Shown piece after piece: positions 26,947 to 36,067 of a DNA stretch of 64,000 bases. A program made the translations under genes and the position numbers. The stretch spans positions 1 through 64,000 of the forward strand of contig JAAYIG010000105.1 in assembly GCA_012523595.1 (NCBI GenBank). Direction: 5' to 3'. Source of the DNA: Fibrobacter sp. (lineage in GTDB: Bacteria > Fibrobacterota > Chitinivibrionia > Chitinivibrionales > Chitinispirillaceae). The notes under the pieces were generated by a model that saw nothing but the letters and a program-made list of their open reading frames with translations, was not told the DNA's origin and did no database searches. Numbering within the stretch: position 1 is the first letter of the stretch; the number at the start of each line of letters is the position of its first letter.

Positions 26947-27189
26947 ATGAAGAGGAAAATGCACTGGAATGAGTTCAGTCCTGTACAGAAAAAAGGAATA
27001 ATCTTTTTAGCTGCACTGCAGATCATTCTCCTTGCCAGCGCTCTTATCGACATTGCAAGAAGGCCCTCTTCCGGAATAAAAGGCAGGAAGCTTAAGTGGG
27101 TACTGATCTCTTTTATCGATTTTGCAGGACCTGTTTCCTATTTCCTTTTCGGCAGGAAAAGTCCTGAGGAGCCCGGGAAGGTTGCCTGA
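26947..27189 (+). CDS. Small PLDc_N-type membrane protein
   Basis: 80 residues with two membrane helices (about 17-37 and 50-67) and the phospholipase D N-terminal-like pattern ASALIDIARRPSSGIKGRKLKW, ISFIDFAGPVSYFLFGR. GGAG lies eight bases upstream and the gene starts 12 bases after the Yip1 gene, so it is the third gene of the osmC operon. Role unknown; related peptides occur as stand-alone membrane anchors. Confidence 0.8.
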   Translation: MKRKMHWNEFSPVQKKGIIFLAALQIILLASALIDIARRPSSGIKGRKLKWVLISFIDFAGPVSYFLFGRKSPEEPGKVA

Positions 27190-27226
27190 TCTTTTTCAGA
27201 GCTGAATCGGATTGCCCAGTCTGACA

Positions 27227-28561
27227 CTACCTGCCGAATAAGCGTAAATAATCCGGTATCCGCTTTACATCATTTATGGTGACAAACAGGAAAAGCAGCA
27301 GAAAAAATGCAATGGCAACTTTGTTGATAACCATCTGTGTTTTCACCTGTAAAGGTTTTCTGCGGATCGCTTCAATCAGCAGGAACAAAAGTAAACCACC
27401 ATCGGTAATTACCAGTGGAAGCAGATTGAGTACTGCGAGATTTATCCCTATCAGTGCCATGAAATTAAGTATCTGAGAGATCCCCTGAAGTGCAAGAAAA
27501 CCGGAAACAGGAATTATCCCCAGAGGGCCGCTGAGATTATTCGCAGAAACTTTCCGGGATGCCATTTTCCCGATTACATCAAATATCATTGTGGTATACT
27601 CCCAACTCTTTTCCAATCCCTTTTGGAAAGCTGCCCCGGGAGCATACCTTACTTTTCTGACCTCACCCTCACTTACTCTTACTCCGATCAGATTGCGTCC
27701 GGTCTGCTTGTCAAATCTGGGCGTAATCTGCATCGAGACTGTTTCCTCACCCCTTTTCACTTCAAAGAGAAGTGGATTGCCCTCTTTGTTCTCTGATATA
27801 ATATCCATCAACTGAAACCAGGAATAGATCTTCTGCCCATCGATGAAAAGGACAGTGTCTCCTGCCCTCATCCCTGCCTCATCAGCAGATGACCCACTGT
27901 TTACTTCTGCAACAATTGCCGGAAGCGCCGGGAGTACTCCCCCTGTGGGATTCTCAGGAATCGACCCGTCACTGTTTTCCATCCTGAGCATTGCTGTTTT
28001 CTGCTCACCATCCCTGCTGTAAACAATTGTGTATTCCTGTTCCTGCTGGGCAAAGAAACTTTCAATCTCTTCCCAGGAACTCACACTCTTTTTATTAATA
28101 GAAATGATACTGTCTCCAGCCAAAAGCCCAGCACTCTCAGCAACTGAACTGTCTTTTACAGCACCGATAACAGGACGCTCATAATAGAGCGGCTTATCAA
28201 CACCCCACATGAAAACTATCCACAACATGAAAATCGCCGAGATAAAATTTGCTGCAGGTCCGGCTATTGCCACCAATGCACGCTGATAAACCGGTTTTGA
28301 TGTGAATTCATCAGGATCACCTTTTCGCGGCTCCTCCGGATTCTCACCCGCCATCTTCACATATCCACCAAATGGAATCGAACCGATCCGGTATTCAGTC
28401 CCCTTGTAGGTCTTCTTAAAAACAGGGTTACCAAATCCCAGAGAAAATGCCAGGACATTGAACCCACACCTCTTCGCCACCAGAAAATGACCAAGTTCAT
28501 GAATGAAAACAAGAATACCTAATACAAGTAAACCCAGAATTATCGATAGTATAACTGTCAT
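27227..28561 (-). CDS. rseP: RIP site-2 zinc metalloprotease RseP
   Basis: 444 residues. The zinc-binding HELGH is at 21-25 in the first membrane helix. Two PDZ domains (about 120-190 and 205-290) lie in the periplasm, and the third catalytic ligand lies in NLLPLVITDGGLLLF. It cleaves within the membrane, classically anti-sigma factors after a DegS-type first cut, and remnant signal peptides. Its ATG overlaps the dxr stop. It is the last gene of uppS-cdsA-dxr-rseP. Confidence 0.96.
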   Translation of the reverse strand: MTVILSIILGLLVLGILVFIHELGHFLVAKRCGFNVLAFSLGFGNPVFKKTYKGTEYRIGSIPFGGYVKMAGENPEEPRKGDPDEFTSKPVYQRALVAIAGPAANFISAIFMLWIVFMWGVDKPLYYERPVIGAVKDSSVAESAGLLAGDSIISINKKSVSSWEEIESFFAQQEQEYTIVYSRDGEQKTAMLRMENSDGSIPENPTGGVLPALPAIVAEVNSGSSADEAGMRAGDTVLFIDGQKIYSWFQLMDIISENKEGNPLLFEVKRGEETVSMQITPRFDKQTGRNLIGVRVSEGEVRKVRYAPGAAFQKGLEKSWEYTTMIFDVIGKMASRKVSANNLSGPLGIIPVSGFLALQGISQILNFMALIGINLAVLNLLPLVITDGGLLLFLLIEAIRRKPLQVKTQMVINKVAIAFFLLLFLFVTINDVKRIPDYLRLFGR

Positions 28562-29718
28562 CGTTTGCCTTTTAAGAATTGTTTTAATATACTTTCGCGA
28601 ACCCTCCTGTCTGCTTCCTCAATCTCCTCGCAGGAGTCAGCAGGTTCAGGCTTACAGGTTTGCAATGAATATGCCACTATCTCGGAAATCTGATTAAAGG
28701 AGATTTTTCCATCCAGGAAAGCCGCAACTGCGACCTCATTAGCCGCATTCACCACTGCAGGTGCCGTCCCCCCGGCCTTTCCGGCCTCAATACAAAGACG
28801 CAAGCAGGGGAAACGATTGAGATCAGGATCAGAGAATTCCAGCCGCCCAATCTCTGGAAGTGATAAACGCTTCCCTCCCATCGGAAGCCTCTCCGGAAAA
28901 CTAAGTGCAAACTGAATCGGAAGCTCCATATCGGGAAGTCCCAACTGCGCCATTATCGCCCCATCATGAAACTCCACAAGGGAATGAATAATCGACTGTG
29001 GATGAATCCAGACCCGTAATCGTGAATATGGAAGAGAAAAGAGATGATGCGCTTCTATTACCTCAAAACCCTTGTTCATAAGTGTCGATGAATCGATAGT
29101 AATTTTAGGACCCATTGACCAGGTCGGATGACTCAACGCCTGAGCCGGAGTGATAGAATCGAAACTCCCGGCAGGCAGATTACGAAAAGGTCCACCCGAT
29201 GCGGTAAGAATAATTGATTCAACTGTGGAATCTTTTACTCCGTGCATGCATTGAAGAATCGCGCTGTGCTCACTGTCAACAGGTACCAATTCGCCCTTTC
29301 CCTGTTCAAGCAGACTTCTTATGTAATCTCCACCGATTACCAGACTCTCCTTATTGGCCAGAGCCACTCTTCTGCCGAGTTCAAGCGCTATCACCGTAGG
29401 TCTGAATCCCACCGCACCCACCAGGGCGTTAAGCACTATTTCACACTCATTTTCCCTGACCAGTTCCTCAAGACTGCCACATACTCTCAACTTCCCGCCA
29501 AACTCGTTCCTTATCTTATCTGCTCCGGAAGGATCGCCGATAAATACCATCTGTGGATTGAATTCGCGTATCTGAGAGATAAATTTGTCTACATTCCTTC
29601 CGGCTGCAAGCCCGCTTACCCTGAATCTATCCCCGAACCTTCTTATACAATTAAGAGCGGAAGTCCCGATTGAGCCAGTGGAGCCTAAAAGCAATATTCT
29701 TGATTGTGAAATCTCCAT
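28558..29718 (-). CDS. dxr: 1-deoxy-D-xylulose 5-phosphate reductoisomerase
   Basis: 386 residues. The NADPH-binding LLGSTGSIGTSAL is at about 10-22. The substrate site has ALANKESLVIGG, PVDSEHSAILQ (metal-binding D/E), TASGGPFR and the flexible-loop SHPTWSMGPKITIDSSTLMNKG. Second step of the MEP isoprenoid pathway, supplying undecaprenyl phosphate made by the neighbouring uppS. It starts two bases after the cdsA stop. Confidence 0.97.
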   Translation of the reverse strand: MEISQSRILLLGSTGSIGTSALNCIRRFGDRFRVSGLAAGRNVDKFISQIREFNPQMVFIGDPSGADKIRNEFGGKLRVCGSLEELVRENECEIVLNALVGAVGFRPTVIALELGRRVALANKESLVIGGDYIRSLLEQGKGELVPVDSEHSAILQCMHGVKDSTVESIILTASGGPFRNLPAGSFDSITPAQALSHPTWSMGPKITIDSSTLMNKGFEVIEAHHLFSLPYSRLRVWIHPQSIIHSLVEFHDGAIMAQLGLPDMELPIQFALSFPERLPMGGKRLSLPEIGRLEFSDPDLNRFPCLRLCIEAGKAGGTAPAVVNAANEVAVAAFLDGKISFNQISEIVAYSLQTCKPEPADSCEEIEEADRRVRESILKQFLKGKR

Positions 29719-29720
29719 TT

Positions 29721-30614
29721 TTATCCGAAAAACCTGCTTACCGTGTAGGAAAAGAGTGAAAGAACCGGTGCAGTAAAAAAAACCGAATCAAATCTGTCAA
29801 GAATTCCGCCGTGACCGGGAATCATATCAGATGCATCCTTCACCCGGAAATATCTCTTCATAAGTGAGACCAGAAGATCCCCCACCTGTGCAAAAACCCC
29901 GATAAAAATTCCAAGCACTATCCCCAGCCAGCGTGGATATAAAGGATTGGCAAAATACCACCAGCCTGCCCCACTCACTAATATAGCCGCAAGGAGACCA
30001 GCTATACTCCCCTCCACTGTCTTCTTTGGACTGATACTGCTGAAGTGGGTCTTTCCCCATAAGGAACCAAAAATGTAGGCTGCAGAATCACACATGAAAA
30101 TCGAAGCTATTACTGTAACTACTCCTAACTGCGAAAGCATTTGGGCCTCAAACCTGGGTGGAAAAATAGACTGGAAAGGCTCCCTGTACAGGCTCAAAAG
30201 AGATGTCCCTGCAATGTAGAGAAAGGCTATTCCGCTGAAAAACAGACTGGCCCTGACCCAACGTTTTCTCTGGTTTCTCTTTCCCCAGATAAAAGCCTCA
30301 AGCGCTACAAGAATCAGAAGAGTGTAGATACTCAGGTCTGAGGGAACAATATTCTCTTTGTCAAAGTAAAGAACAAAATAAGAGACCAGCCAGATATACC
30401 CAAACCAGAACGCGTTGCGGGGATAAAATATGCGGAGCATCCGGATGTATTCAAAGCAAGCCATTAATACAAGAACAACTACAGCAGCCTGAGCAGGGTA
30501 TACTACAGCTACGCTCCTGGGTATAATCGATATGTTAGAGTTTATAACCCACCACCCCAGAGGAGCCGCCCACAACACAAATAAAAGACGTTTACCCAGA
30601 TCTGAGAATCTCAT
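29721..30614 (-). CDS. cdsA: Phosphatidate cytidylyltransferase (CDP-diglyceride synthase)
   Basis: 297 residues with about seven or eight membrane helices and the signature S-x-x-K(R)-x4-D-x5-G-H-G-G-x3-R-x-D: RVKDASDMIPGHGGILDRFDS. CDSDAAYIFGSLWGK is also typical. It makes CDP-diacylglycerol for phospholipids at the inner membrane. Its start overlaps the uppS stop (ATGA). Confidence 0.95.
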   Translation of the reverse strand: MRFSDLGKRLLFVLWAAPLGWWVINSNISIIPRSVAVVYPAQAAVVVLVLMACFEYIRMLRIFYPRNAFWFGYIWLVSYFVLYFDKENIVPSDLSIYTLLILVALEAFIWGKRNQRKRWVRASLFFSGIAFLYIAGTSLLSLYREPFQSIFPPRFEAQMLSQLGVVTVIASIFMCDSAAYIFGSLWGKTHFSSISPKKTVEGSIAGLLAAILVSGAGWWYFANPLYPRWLGIVLGIFIGVFAQVGDLLVSLMKRYFRVKDASDMIPGHGGILDRFDSVFFTAPVLSLFSYTVSRFFG

Positions 30615-31339
30615 GACTCCTTCACCTTCCCAAATCTGCGGTCCCGTCTGGAAAAATCCTCAATGGCTTCTATCAGACAGTCTTTATTAAAATCCGGCCA
30701 CAACACATCAGTGATGTAAAGCTCAGAATAGGCCGCTTGCCAGAGCAAAAAATTGGAGATTCTCTTATCCCCCCCAGTCCGTATTATCAGCTCAGGATCG
30801 GGGATGTCTTTTGTAAAGAGATACTCACGGAACGATGCCTCATCGAGAAGGTCAATCAAAGAGGGGTCTTCTGCAGCCTTCCTGGCAAATTCTCGTGCGG
30901 CATTTACTATTTCAGAACGTCCTCCATAGCTTATGGCCAGGTTTAAATTCAGCCCGGTATTATTTCTGGTCTCCTCGATACCATTAAGGAGCACCTGACG
31001 GGTTTTGGGGGGAACCCGTGATAGATCACCGATTGCCCTTAACCGCACATTATTTGCATTCAGACTCGCTATCTCTTTTTTGGTCATCTCTACCAGAAGA
31101 TCCATCAGCATAGATACCTCTGAACTGGGCCGTCCCCAGTTTTCCGCAGAGAACACATAGGTGGTCAGATATGAGACACCCAGCTCTCCGCAAGCTCTGA
31201 CTACCTCCCTGGTAGCATCGGTACCGGCACGATGACCTGCGGACCTGGGAAGCCCACGCTGCCGCGCCCACCTCCCATTTCCATCCATTATAATTCCAAT
31301 ATGTGTGGGAATAATCATTATGAGTAAATTTCCCGCCAT
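30611..31339 (-). CDS. uppS: Di-trans,poly-cis-undecaprenyl diphosphate synthase
   Basis: 242 residues. The catalytic IGIIMDGNGRWARQRG motif is at about 14-29, then GHRAG, TTYVFSAENWGRP, and DPELIIRTGGDKRISNFLLWQ. It condenses eight isopentenyl units onto farnesyl diphosphate to give the C55 carrier for peptidoglycan and O-antigen. An ATG at 31318 (MIIPTHIG) is an equally good start; neither has a strong ribosome binding site. First gene of its operon. Confidence 0.96.
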   Translation of the reverse strand: MAGNLLIMIIPTHIGIIMDGNGRWARQRGLPRSAGHRAGTDATREVVRACGELGVSYLTTYVFSAENWGRPSSEVSMLMDLLVEMTKKEIASLNANNVRLRAIGDLSRVPPKTRQVLLNGIEETRNNTGLNLNLAISYGGRSEIVNAAREFARKAAEDPSLIDLLDEASFREYLFTKDIPDPELIIRTGGDKRISNFLLWQAAYSELYITDVLWPDFNKDCLIEAIEDFSRRDRRFGKVKES

Positions 31340-31760
31340 TTAACGGGACTATTAGCAACTAAACTTTCGATATGAGGTCGATTAATGTTTAAATGCCCTT
31401 TCACCAGCCTGCATAGAGAGGATTCGTAGTTCATAAAAAAACTGACTCCCGACAAGAGGTTTCTGCTCCCTATGTTAAACTGTAGAAATCTTGTTAAATA
31501 TACTTTCTGCGGGAAATAGAAGAAATGAAGCGGATATTTAGGGCCTGTATCAGAATCATCTGGGTTTTATGGGTATAGATTTCTGATACTCTTAAAAATA
31601 AAATTCTTATTCTCCAAATAAACCAGAGAATCATTTATCAAATAATCCAAGTTTTTCTCATGAAAAAACCAGTGCGACCATTTTTAATAAATTTAATCGA
31701 AACCTTATTCTCTGGTGAAACTCAGGAAAATCACTCAATCAAGAAAATCGAGGTCTCTAC
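31340..31760. other. Gene-free stretch between frr and uppS
   Basis: 421 AT-rich bases within an otherwise tightly packed block. They hold a terminator after frr and presumably the uppS promoter. Two inverted repeats stand out: GTATCAGAA/TTCTGATAC at 31547-31555 and 31581-31589, and ACCAGAGAAT/ATTCTCTGGT at 31622-31631 and 31707-31716. No coding frame with a ribosome binding site and no known RNA family were recognised. Confidence 0.55.
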
Positions 31761-31769
31761 TCAGACCTC
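31741..31769 (-). terminator. Terminator-like hairpin at the end of frr
   Basis: On the minus strand GAGGTCT pairs with AGACCTC over a 6-base loop that follows the frr stop codon; the downstream bases are GATTTTCTT. The T tract is imperfect. Confidence 0.5.
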
Positions 31770-32324
31770 CATGATCTCTTTTTCTTTGTTGGCAAGCAGA
31801 TCGTCAACCGTTTTTATAAACTTATCCGTAAGCTTCTGAATCTCATCAAGCCCCTTCTTTGATTCATCCTGAGTAATTTCCTTGTCCTTCTCAGTCTTCT
31901 TCAACTTTTCATTTGAATCACGCCTGATGTTCCTGATACCAACTTTACTTTCCTCTGCAACTTTCTTGCAGTTCTTGAACAGGTCCCTGCGGCGTTCCTC
32001 TGAAAGAGGAGGTATTGGAAGGCGAATAAGGTTACCATCATTCTGAGGATTGAGTCCCAGATCAGATGTCTGGATTGCTTTCTCAATCGCAGTAAGCATC
32101 TTTTTCTCCCAGGGCTGGATAACAATCATCCTGGCGTCAGGAACTGAGATATTTGCGACCTGATTTACAGGCATGGGAGAACCATAATAATCAACTGTCA
32201 AACCATCGAGAAGTGCCGGACTGGCTCTTCCTGCCCTGATCCTTGAAAGGTCTTTTTTCAGGCTTTCAATTGTCTTCTGCATTCTCTGATTAGTTTCCGA
32301 CTGAATAGAATCCAAAGCACTCAT
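31761..32324 (-). CDS. frr: Ribosome recycling factor
   Basis: 187 residues from the ATG at 32324, which overlaps the pyrH stop (ATGA) and has GGAG upstream; the frame continues 17 codons further without family similarity. Hallmarks: KDLSRIRAGRASPALLDGL, NISVPDARMIVIQPW, NLIRLPIPPLSEERRRDL and RNIRRDSNEKLKK. With EF-G it splits post-termination ribosomes. Confidence 0.97.
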   Translation of the reverse strand: MSALDSIQSETNQRMQKTIESLKKDLSRIRAGRASPALLDGLTVDYYGSPMPVNQVANISVPDARMIVIQPWEKKMLTAIEKAIQTSDLGLNPQNDGNLIRLPIPPLSEERRRDLFKNCKKVAEESKVGIRNIRRDSNEKLKKTEKDKEITQDESKKGLDEIQKLTDKFIKTVDDLLANKEKEIMEV

Positions 32325-33040
32325 GCCTGTTCTCCTGTTTTGATAATTGATCCCACAGCCTGACCCTCTATACATTTACGGAGATTTCCATGTTCAAGCA
32401 GCTTGAAGATGATAATCGGAATTGAGTTCTCCTGGCAGAAGGAAAAGGCTGTCACATCCATCACCTTCAACCCCTTTGCCAGCGCTTCAGCATGGCTGAT
32501 GCTGCTGAACCGTACCGCTGAAGGGTTCTTTAAAGGATCGCTGTCGTAAATACCATCTACCTTGGTTGCCTTCAGAATCACTTCACCGCCTATCTCAGCG
32601 CAACGCAGCGCAGCAGCGGTATCTGTCGTGAAAAATGGATTGCCGGTTCCCCCCGCGATTATTACCACTTCCCCGTTCTGCAAACACTCAATCGCCTTGG
32701 CCGGAGTGTAGTATTCTCCTGCCCGGTCAAGACGAACAGCAGTGAGTACCCTCGATGGGCACCCACATTTATCCAGGTATTCCTTCATTGCAAGGGAGTT
32801 TATCACTGTCGCCAGCATCCCCATGGCATCACCGGTTACCCTCGAAACACCCTCAATTGTAGCCCCGCGGAGAAAATTCCCCCCGCCAATTACTATCCCT
32901 ACCTGAGTCCCGGCGACAAGCACCTCAGCAATCTCCTCGGCTATTCTGGAAATAACCGACGGATCTATGCCAAACCCTTTGCTTCCGGCAAGTGCTTCAC
33001 CGGAAAGCTTCAATAGCACTCTCTTGAACCTGGCACCCAT
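32321..33040 (-). CDS. pyrH: UMP kinase
   Basis: 239 residues, hexameric amino-acid-kinase fold. RVLLKLSGEALAG near the N-terminus binds phosphate, GGGNFLRG and GDAMGMLATVINSLAM bind UMP, and GGTGNPFFTTDTAAALRC is the family signature. It phosphorylates UMP to UDP. It follows tsf by eight bases and overlaps frr. Confidence 0.97.
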   Translation of the reverse strand: MGARFKRVLLKLSGEALAGSKGFGIDPSVISRIAEEIAEVLVAGTQVGIVIGGGNFLRGATIEGVSRVTGDAMGMLATVINSLAMKEYLDKCGCPSRVLTAVRLDRAGEYYTPAKAIECLQNGEVVIIAGGTGNPFFTTDTAAALRCAEIGGEVILKATKVDGIYDSDPLKNPSAVRFSSISHAEALAKGLKVMDVTAFSFCQENSIPIIIFKLLEHGNLRKCIEGQAVGSIIKTGEQA

Positions 33041-33048
33041 CAGGTATA

Positions 33049-33924
33049 TTACTCCTCCGCACCAAGCTCAAAGCGTACAAAATCAAGAACCTTGATTTTT
33101 GCACCTGTCTGCTTCTCAGTCTCTTTTATGCGGTCAGTCACACTGATATCCGGAGTCTTTATAAATGCCTGCTCAGTCAATACGACTTCCTGATAGAATT
33201 TCGTCAGTTTGCCTTCAACTATCTTATCCCAGATTTTTTCCGGTTTACCTGAACTCTGTGCCTGAGTAAAGTAAATCTCCTTCTCTTTATTTACCACATC
33301 CGCAGGAATGTTTTCCCTGTTGGCTGCAATAGGATTGGCAGCAGCAACCTGCATGGAAAGATCCTTACCCAGATCCGCCATAGCCTGGCTGTCAAGCTCC
33401 TTGTCAGCAGACAATTTGACCAGAACACCGATTTTCCCATTGCCATGAAGATAACTGAAAAGACGTTCACTTGCAGGATTGACATCCATCTTGCGATACC
33501 TGCGGAAAGTGATGTTCTCCCCGATTTTTCCAATAAGCTCGGTCAGCCTGCTCTCAACAGACTGCCCGCCAAACATTGGAGAGGTCAACTTCCGGGCAGC
33601 TTCGATATCAGCAGGCTTCTCCTGAATCAAAAGTTTTCCCAGCTTGTCCACAAACTCGATAAAATCCTCGTTCCTGGCGACAAAATCTGTTTCTGAATTG
33701 ACTTCGAAAACTATACCACAGGAAGGCTCAATCAACAGGGTGACCTTTCCCTCTTTCACCGCTTTGCCTGCTCTGCGGGCAGCAGTTGCCTGACCCTGCT
33801 TTCTGAGATTCTCAATTGCCAGGTTCATGTCACCCTTGGACTCAATCAGGGCCTGCTTACAGATCATCATTCCAAGCCCGGTCTTTTCTCTGAGTTCTTT
33901 TACTTGTGCAGCAGATATTTCCAT
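33049..33924 (-). CDS. tsf: Elongation factor Ts
   Basis: 291 residues. The N-terminal UBA-like domain has KELREKTGLGMMICKQALIE; the core carries the TDFVARNEDF motif that contacts EF-Tu (FEVNSETDFVARN). The C-terminal module has LLTEQAFIKTPDISV-like sequence. It is the nucleotide exchange factor for EF-Tu. GGAG lies eight bases before the ATG. It is 43 bases after rpsB in the same operon. Confidence 0.97.
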   Translation of the reverse strand: MEISAAQVKELREKTGLGMMICKQALIESKGDMNLAIENLRKQGQATAARRAGKAVKEGKVTLLIEPSCGIVFEVNSETDFVARNEDFIEFVDKLGKLLIQEKPADIEAARKLTSPMFGGQSVESRLTELIGKIGENITFRRYRKMDVNPASERLFSYLHGNGKIGVLVKLSADKELDSQAMADLGKDLSMQVAAANPIAANRENIPADVVNKEKEIYFTQAQSSGKPEKIWDKIVEGKLTKFYQEVVLTEQAFIKTPDISVTDRIKETEKQTGAKIKVLDFVRFELGAEE

Positions 33925-33967
33925 TTGTTATTCTCCTTTTCTTTCCTGCAGATCCGATGTGCTTCTG

Positions 33968-34810
33968 TTATTCTTCTTCGGCAAATTTAACGATTTTTTT
34001 GTGGATAACACGAGGTTTTTTCTTTGTTTCTTCCGTTTCCTCCACAGCTCCCTCTGCTACCTCAGTCTCTTCTGCTGGTGCAGATGCCGCTTTTGCAGTC
34101 TCCTGCTCGATAATCTCTGCTTCAGCAATGTTTGCGCTCTCCTCCATGATTGCGTCAGAAACTGCTCTGGCTATCAATTGCACCGACTTTATGGCGTCAT
34201 CATTACCGGGAATAGGATAATCAACCACATCAGGATCACAATTTGTATCTACTATTGCCCCGATCGGTATACGCAGACGACGTCCCTCGGCAATTGCAAT
34301 ATGCTCTTTGATTGTGTCAACAACAAAAATGATACCTGGAAGCCTGCGCATATCACGGATACCACTCAGCACAGAAAGGAGTTTCTCCTTTCTTTTAATA
34401 AGAAGCATCCTTTCCTTTTTGGGAAGAGCCTCGATTGTACCATCCGCCTCCATGGTCTCGATTTTTTCCAGCTTGGAAACACTCTTGCGAATAGTCTGGA
34501 AATTAGTAAGCATCCCGCCAAGCCACCTCTCGGTTACATAAGGCATCTTGCAACGCTCGGCTTCTTCCCGGATGCAATCCTTAAGCTGCTTCTTTGTACC
34601 AACAAACAAAACCTTTCCACCCTTGGCAACTTCCTTGCGCACTCGCGTAATGAATTTTTCAACAGAAAGCAGAGTTTTGTTCAGATCAATGATATAGATG
34701 CCGTTTCTTGGACAAAGAATAAAGCGCTTCATCTTCGGGTTCCAGCGCTTTGTCTGATGGCCAAAATGGGTCCCGGCTTCCAGCAGGTCTTGTACTGATA
34801 ATGTAGACAT
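33968..34810 (-). CDS. rpsB: 30S ribosomal protein S2 with an acidic C-terminal tail
   Basis: 280 residues. Standard S2 signature at the start (LLEAGTHFGHQTKRWNPKMKR, YIIDL) and PGIIFVVDTIKEHIAIAEGRRLRIP later. The last 55 residues form an Ala/Glu-rich extension ending in a basic patch, longer than in E. coli (241 residues). AGGAG precedes the ATG. First gene of rpsB-tsf-pyrH-frr. Confidence 0.97.
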   Translation of the reverse strand: MSTLSVQDLLEAGTHFGHQTKRWNPKMKRFILCPRNGIYIIDLNKTLLSVEKFITRVRKEVAKGGKVLFVGTKKQLKDCIREEAERCKMPYVTERWLGGMLTNFQTIRKSVSKLEKIETMEADGTIEALPKKERMLLIKRKEKLLSVLSGIRDMRRLPGIIFVVDTIKEHIAIAEGRRLRIPIGAIVDTNCDPDVVDYPIPGNDDAIKSVQLIARAVSDAIMEESANIAEAEIIEQETAKAASAPAEETEVAEGAVEETEETKKKPRVIHKKIVKFAEEE

Positions 34811-34952
34811 ACAAACTCCTTAACTTTAGTGGGTTGAACTTCCACGGAGATTCATTACGGATAGATTACCACCCCTGCAGACAGCACCCGTCTTCCGCTC
34901 TCACCGTGTGAAATTATTTTTTTAAAATTGAACTTCGCCGCCTGCGTCCAAT

Positions 34953-34987
34953 GAAAACGTTCGTGTCCGATAAATCCGACACGAACG
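34953..34987 (-). terminator. Terminator of rplM-rpsI
   Basis: Arms CGTTCGTGTC and GACACGAACG (34958-34967 and 34978-34987) are exact complements with a 10-base loop. On the minus strand the stem is followed by TTTTC. It lies 47 bases past the rpsI stop. Confidence 0.7.
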
Positions 34988-35034
34988 ATATCTCCAGAGC
35001 AAGCAACAGAATTTTATTACAAATGGGAATAAAA

Positions 35035-35424
35035 CTATCGCTTTGAGAATTGGTATCTTCTGCGGGCTCCAGCCTGGCCATACTTTTTACGCTCAACCAC
35101 CCGGGAGTCTCTGGTAAGAAATCCACCCTTGCGCAGGGCTTTACGGTTTTCCTCACTGATCAAAGCCAGTGCCCTGGCAATTCCCAGACGAATCGCACCA
35201 GACTGCCCACTAAGACCGCCCCCCCGAACACTGGCAACCACATCGAAAGAATCAGCTACCTGGAGTAAATGCAAAGGCTGTTCCGTGTCCTTCACCAGTA
35301 CATCACTCATGAGATACTCTTGAATAGACCTTCCATTTATGATCCTCTCACCTTTGCCGGGACGAACAATTACGGTCGCAATCGCGTTCTTACGCTTACC
35401 GGTCGCAGAATACCTGTTTTCCAA
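35035..35424 (-). CDS. rpsI: 30S ribosomal protein S9
   Basis: 129 residues. ATGKRKNAIATVIVRPGKG at the start, GGGLSGQSGAIRLGIARAL in the middle, and the conserved RRYQFSKR end that reaches the P-site tRNA. The start is a TTG at 35424, nine bases after GGAG; no ATG fits. Cotranscribed with rplM, 22 bases upstream. Confidence 0.97.
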   Translation of the reverse strand: MENRYSATGKRKNAIATVIVRPGKGERIINGRSIQEYLMSDVLVKDTEQPLHLLQVADSFDVVASVRGGGLSGQSGAIRLGIARALALISEENRKALRKGGFLTRDSRVVERKKYGQAGARRRYQFSKR

Positions 35425-35446
35425 AATGACCAGCTCCTTTTTTATC

Positions 35447-35881
35447 TTAGATGGTTAAAGCAGTGGGCTGCTGCGCAGTATGAGGATGATTTGACCCGGA
35501 ATACACATGAAGCTTCTTCATTATAGCCCTGCCACGCGCATTTTTGGGAACCATACCATGGATAGCATGAACCAGAACCTTCGATGGATCAAGTCTCATC
35601 TGCTCCTGGAAGGAACGGAATTTTCCCCCACCGGGATAACGGGAATGGCGGAAATACTCTTTGGTCTCCGCCTTTTTTCCGGTCAGCACAACCTTCTCTG
35701 CATTTACTATGATCAGAAAATCCCCATGATCCTGATTTGGAGAATAAGCAACCTTACCCTTCCCTATCAAAATCTGAGCAGCCTTCGATGCAAGCCTTCC
35801 CAGGGTCTGATTGGCAGCATCAAGCACATACCACTTACGCTCAATCGACTTTGTGTCCACAACTACTGTTTTCATGGTCAT
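35447..35881 (-). CDS. rplM: 50S ribosomal protein L13
   Basis: 144 residues. WYVLDAANQTLGRLASKAA, GDFLIIVNAEKVVLTGKK and HAIHGMVPKNARGRAIMKKL are L13 signatures. The ATG at 35881 has AGGATGG just upstream; the third codon is also ATG. First gene of rplM-rpsI. Confidence 0.97.
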   Translation of the reverse strand: MTMKTVVVDTKSIERKWYVLDAANQTLGRLASKAAQILIGKGKVAYSPNQDHGDFLIIVNAEKVVLTGKKAETKEYFRHSRYPGGGKFRSFQEQMRLDPSKVLVHAIHGMVPKNARGRAIMKKLHVYSGSNHPHTAQQPTALTI

Positions 35882-35924
35882 TCCATCCTGAAATACAAAT
35901 TTCGTTTTTTGGATAAGTTTGTTG

Positions 35925-35954
35925 AATATAAAACAGAGGTGAGGAAAAAGTCAA
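35925..35954 (-). promoter_or_regulatory. Putative sigma-70-type promoter of rplM-rpsI
   Basis: On the minus strand TTGACT (35954-35949) and TATATT (35930-35925) are 18 bases apart (17 if TTATAT is used). It ends 44 bases before the rplM start. Confidence 0.55.
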
Positions 35955-36067
35955 CATTCTTGATTAAAGTTCAGCAGGAAAAACTGTGCCTGCAATTTTT
36001 TACCTGAGTTTTTTCCTGAACCGGTGCCCTGCCTTTTCCCCTGCTTTCATGCTTCTCTGCAAAAAAA

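Noticed and set aside
33827-34798. A 323-codon plus-strand frame opposite rpsB and the start of tsf
   Set aside because: It is fully antisense to two certain ribosome genes, has no ribosome binding site, and its Cys/Phe/Ser-rich product is typical of reversed coding sequence.
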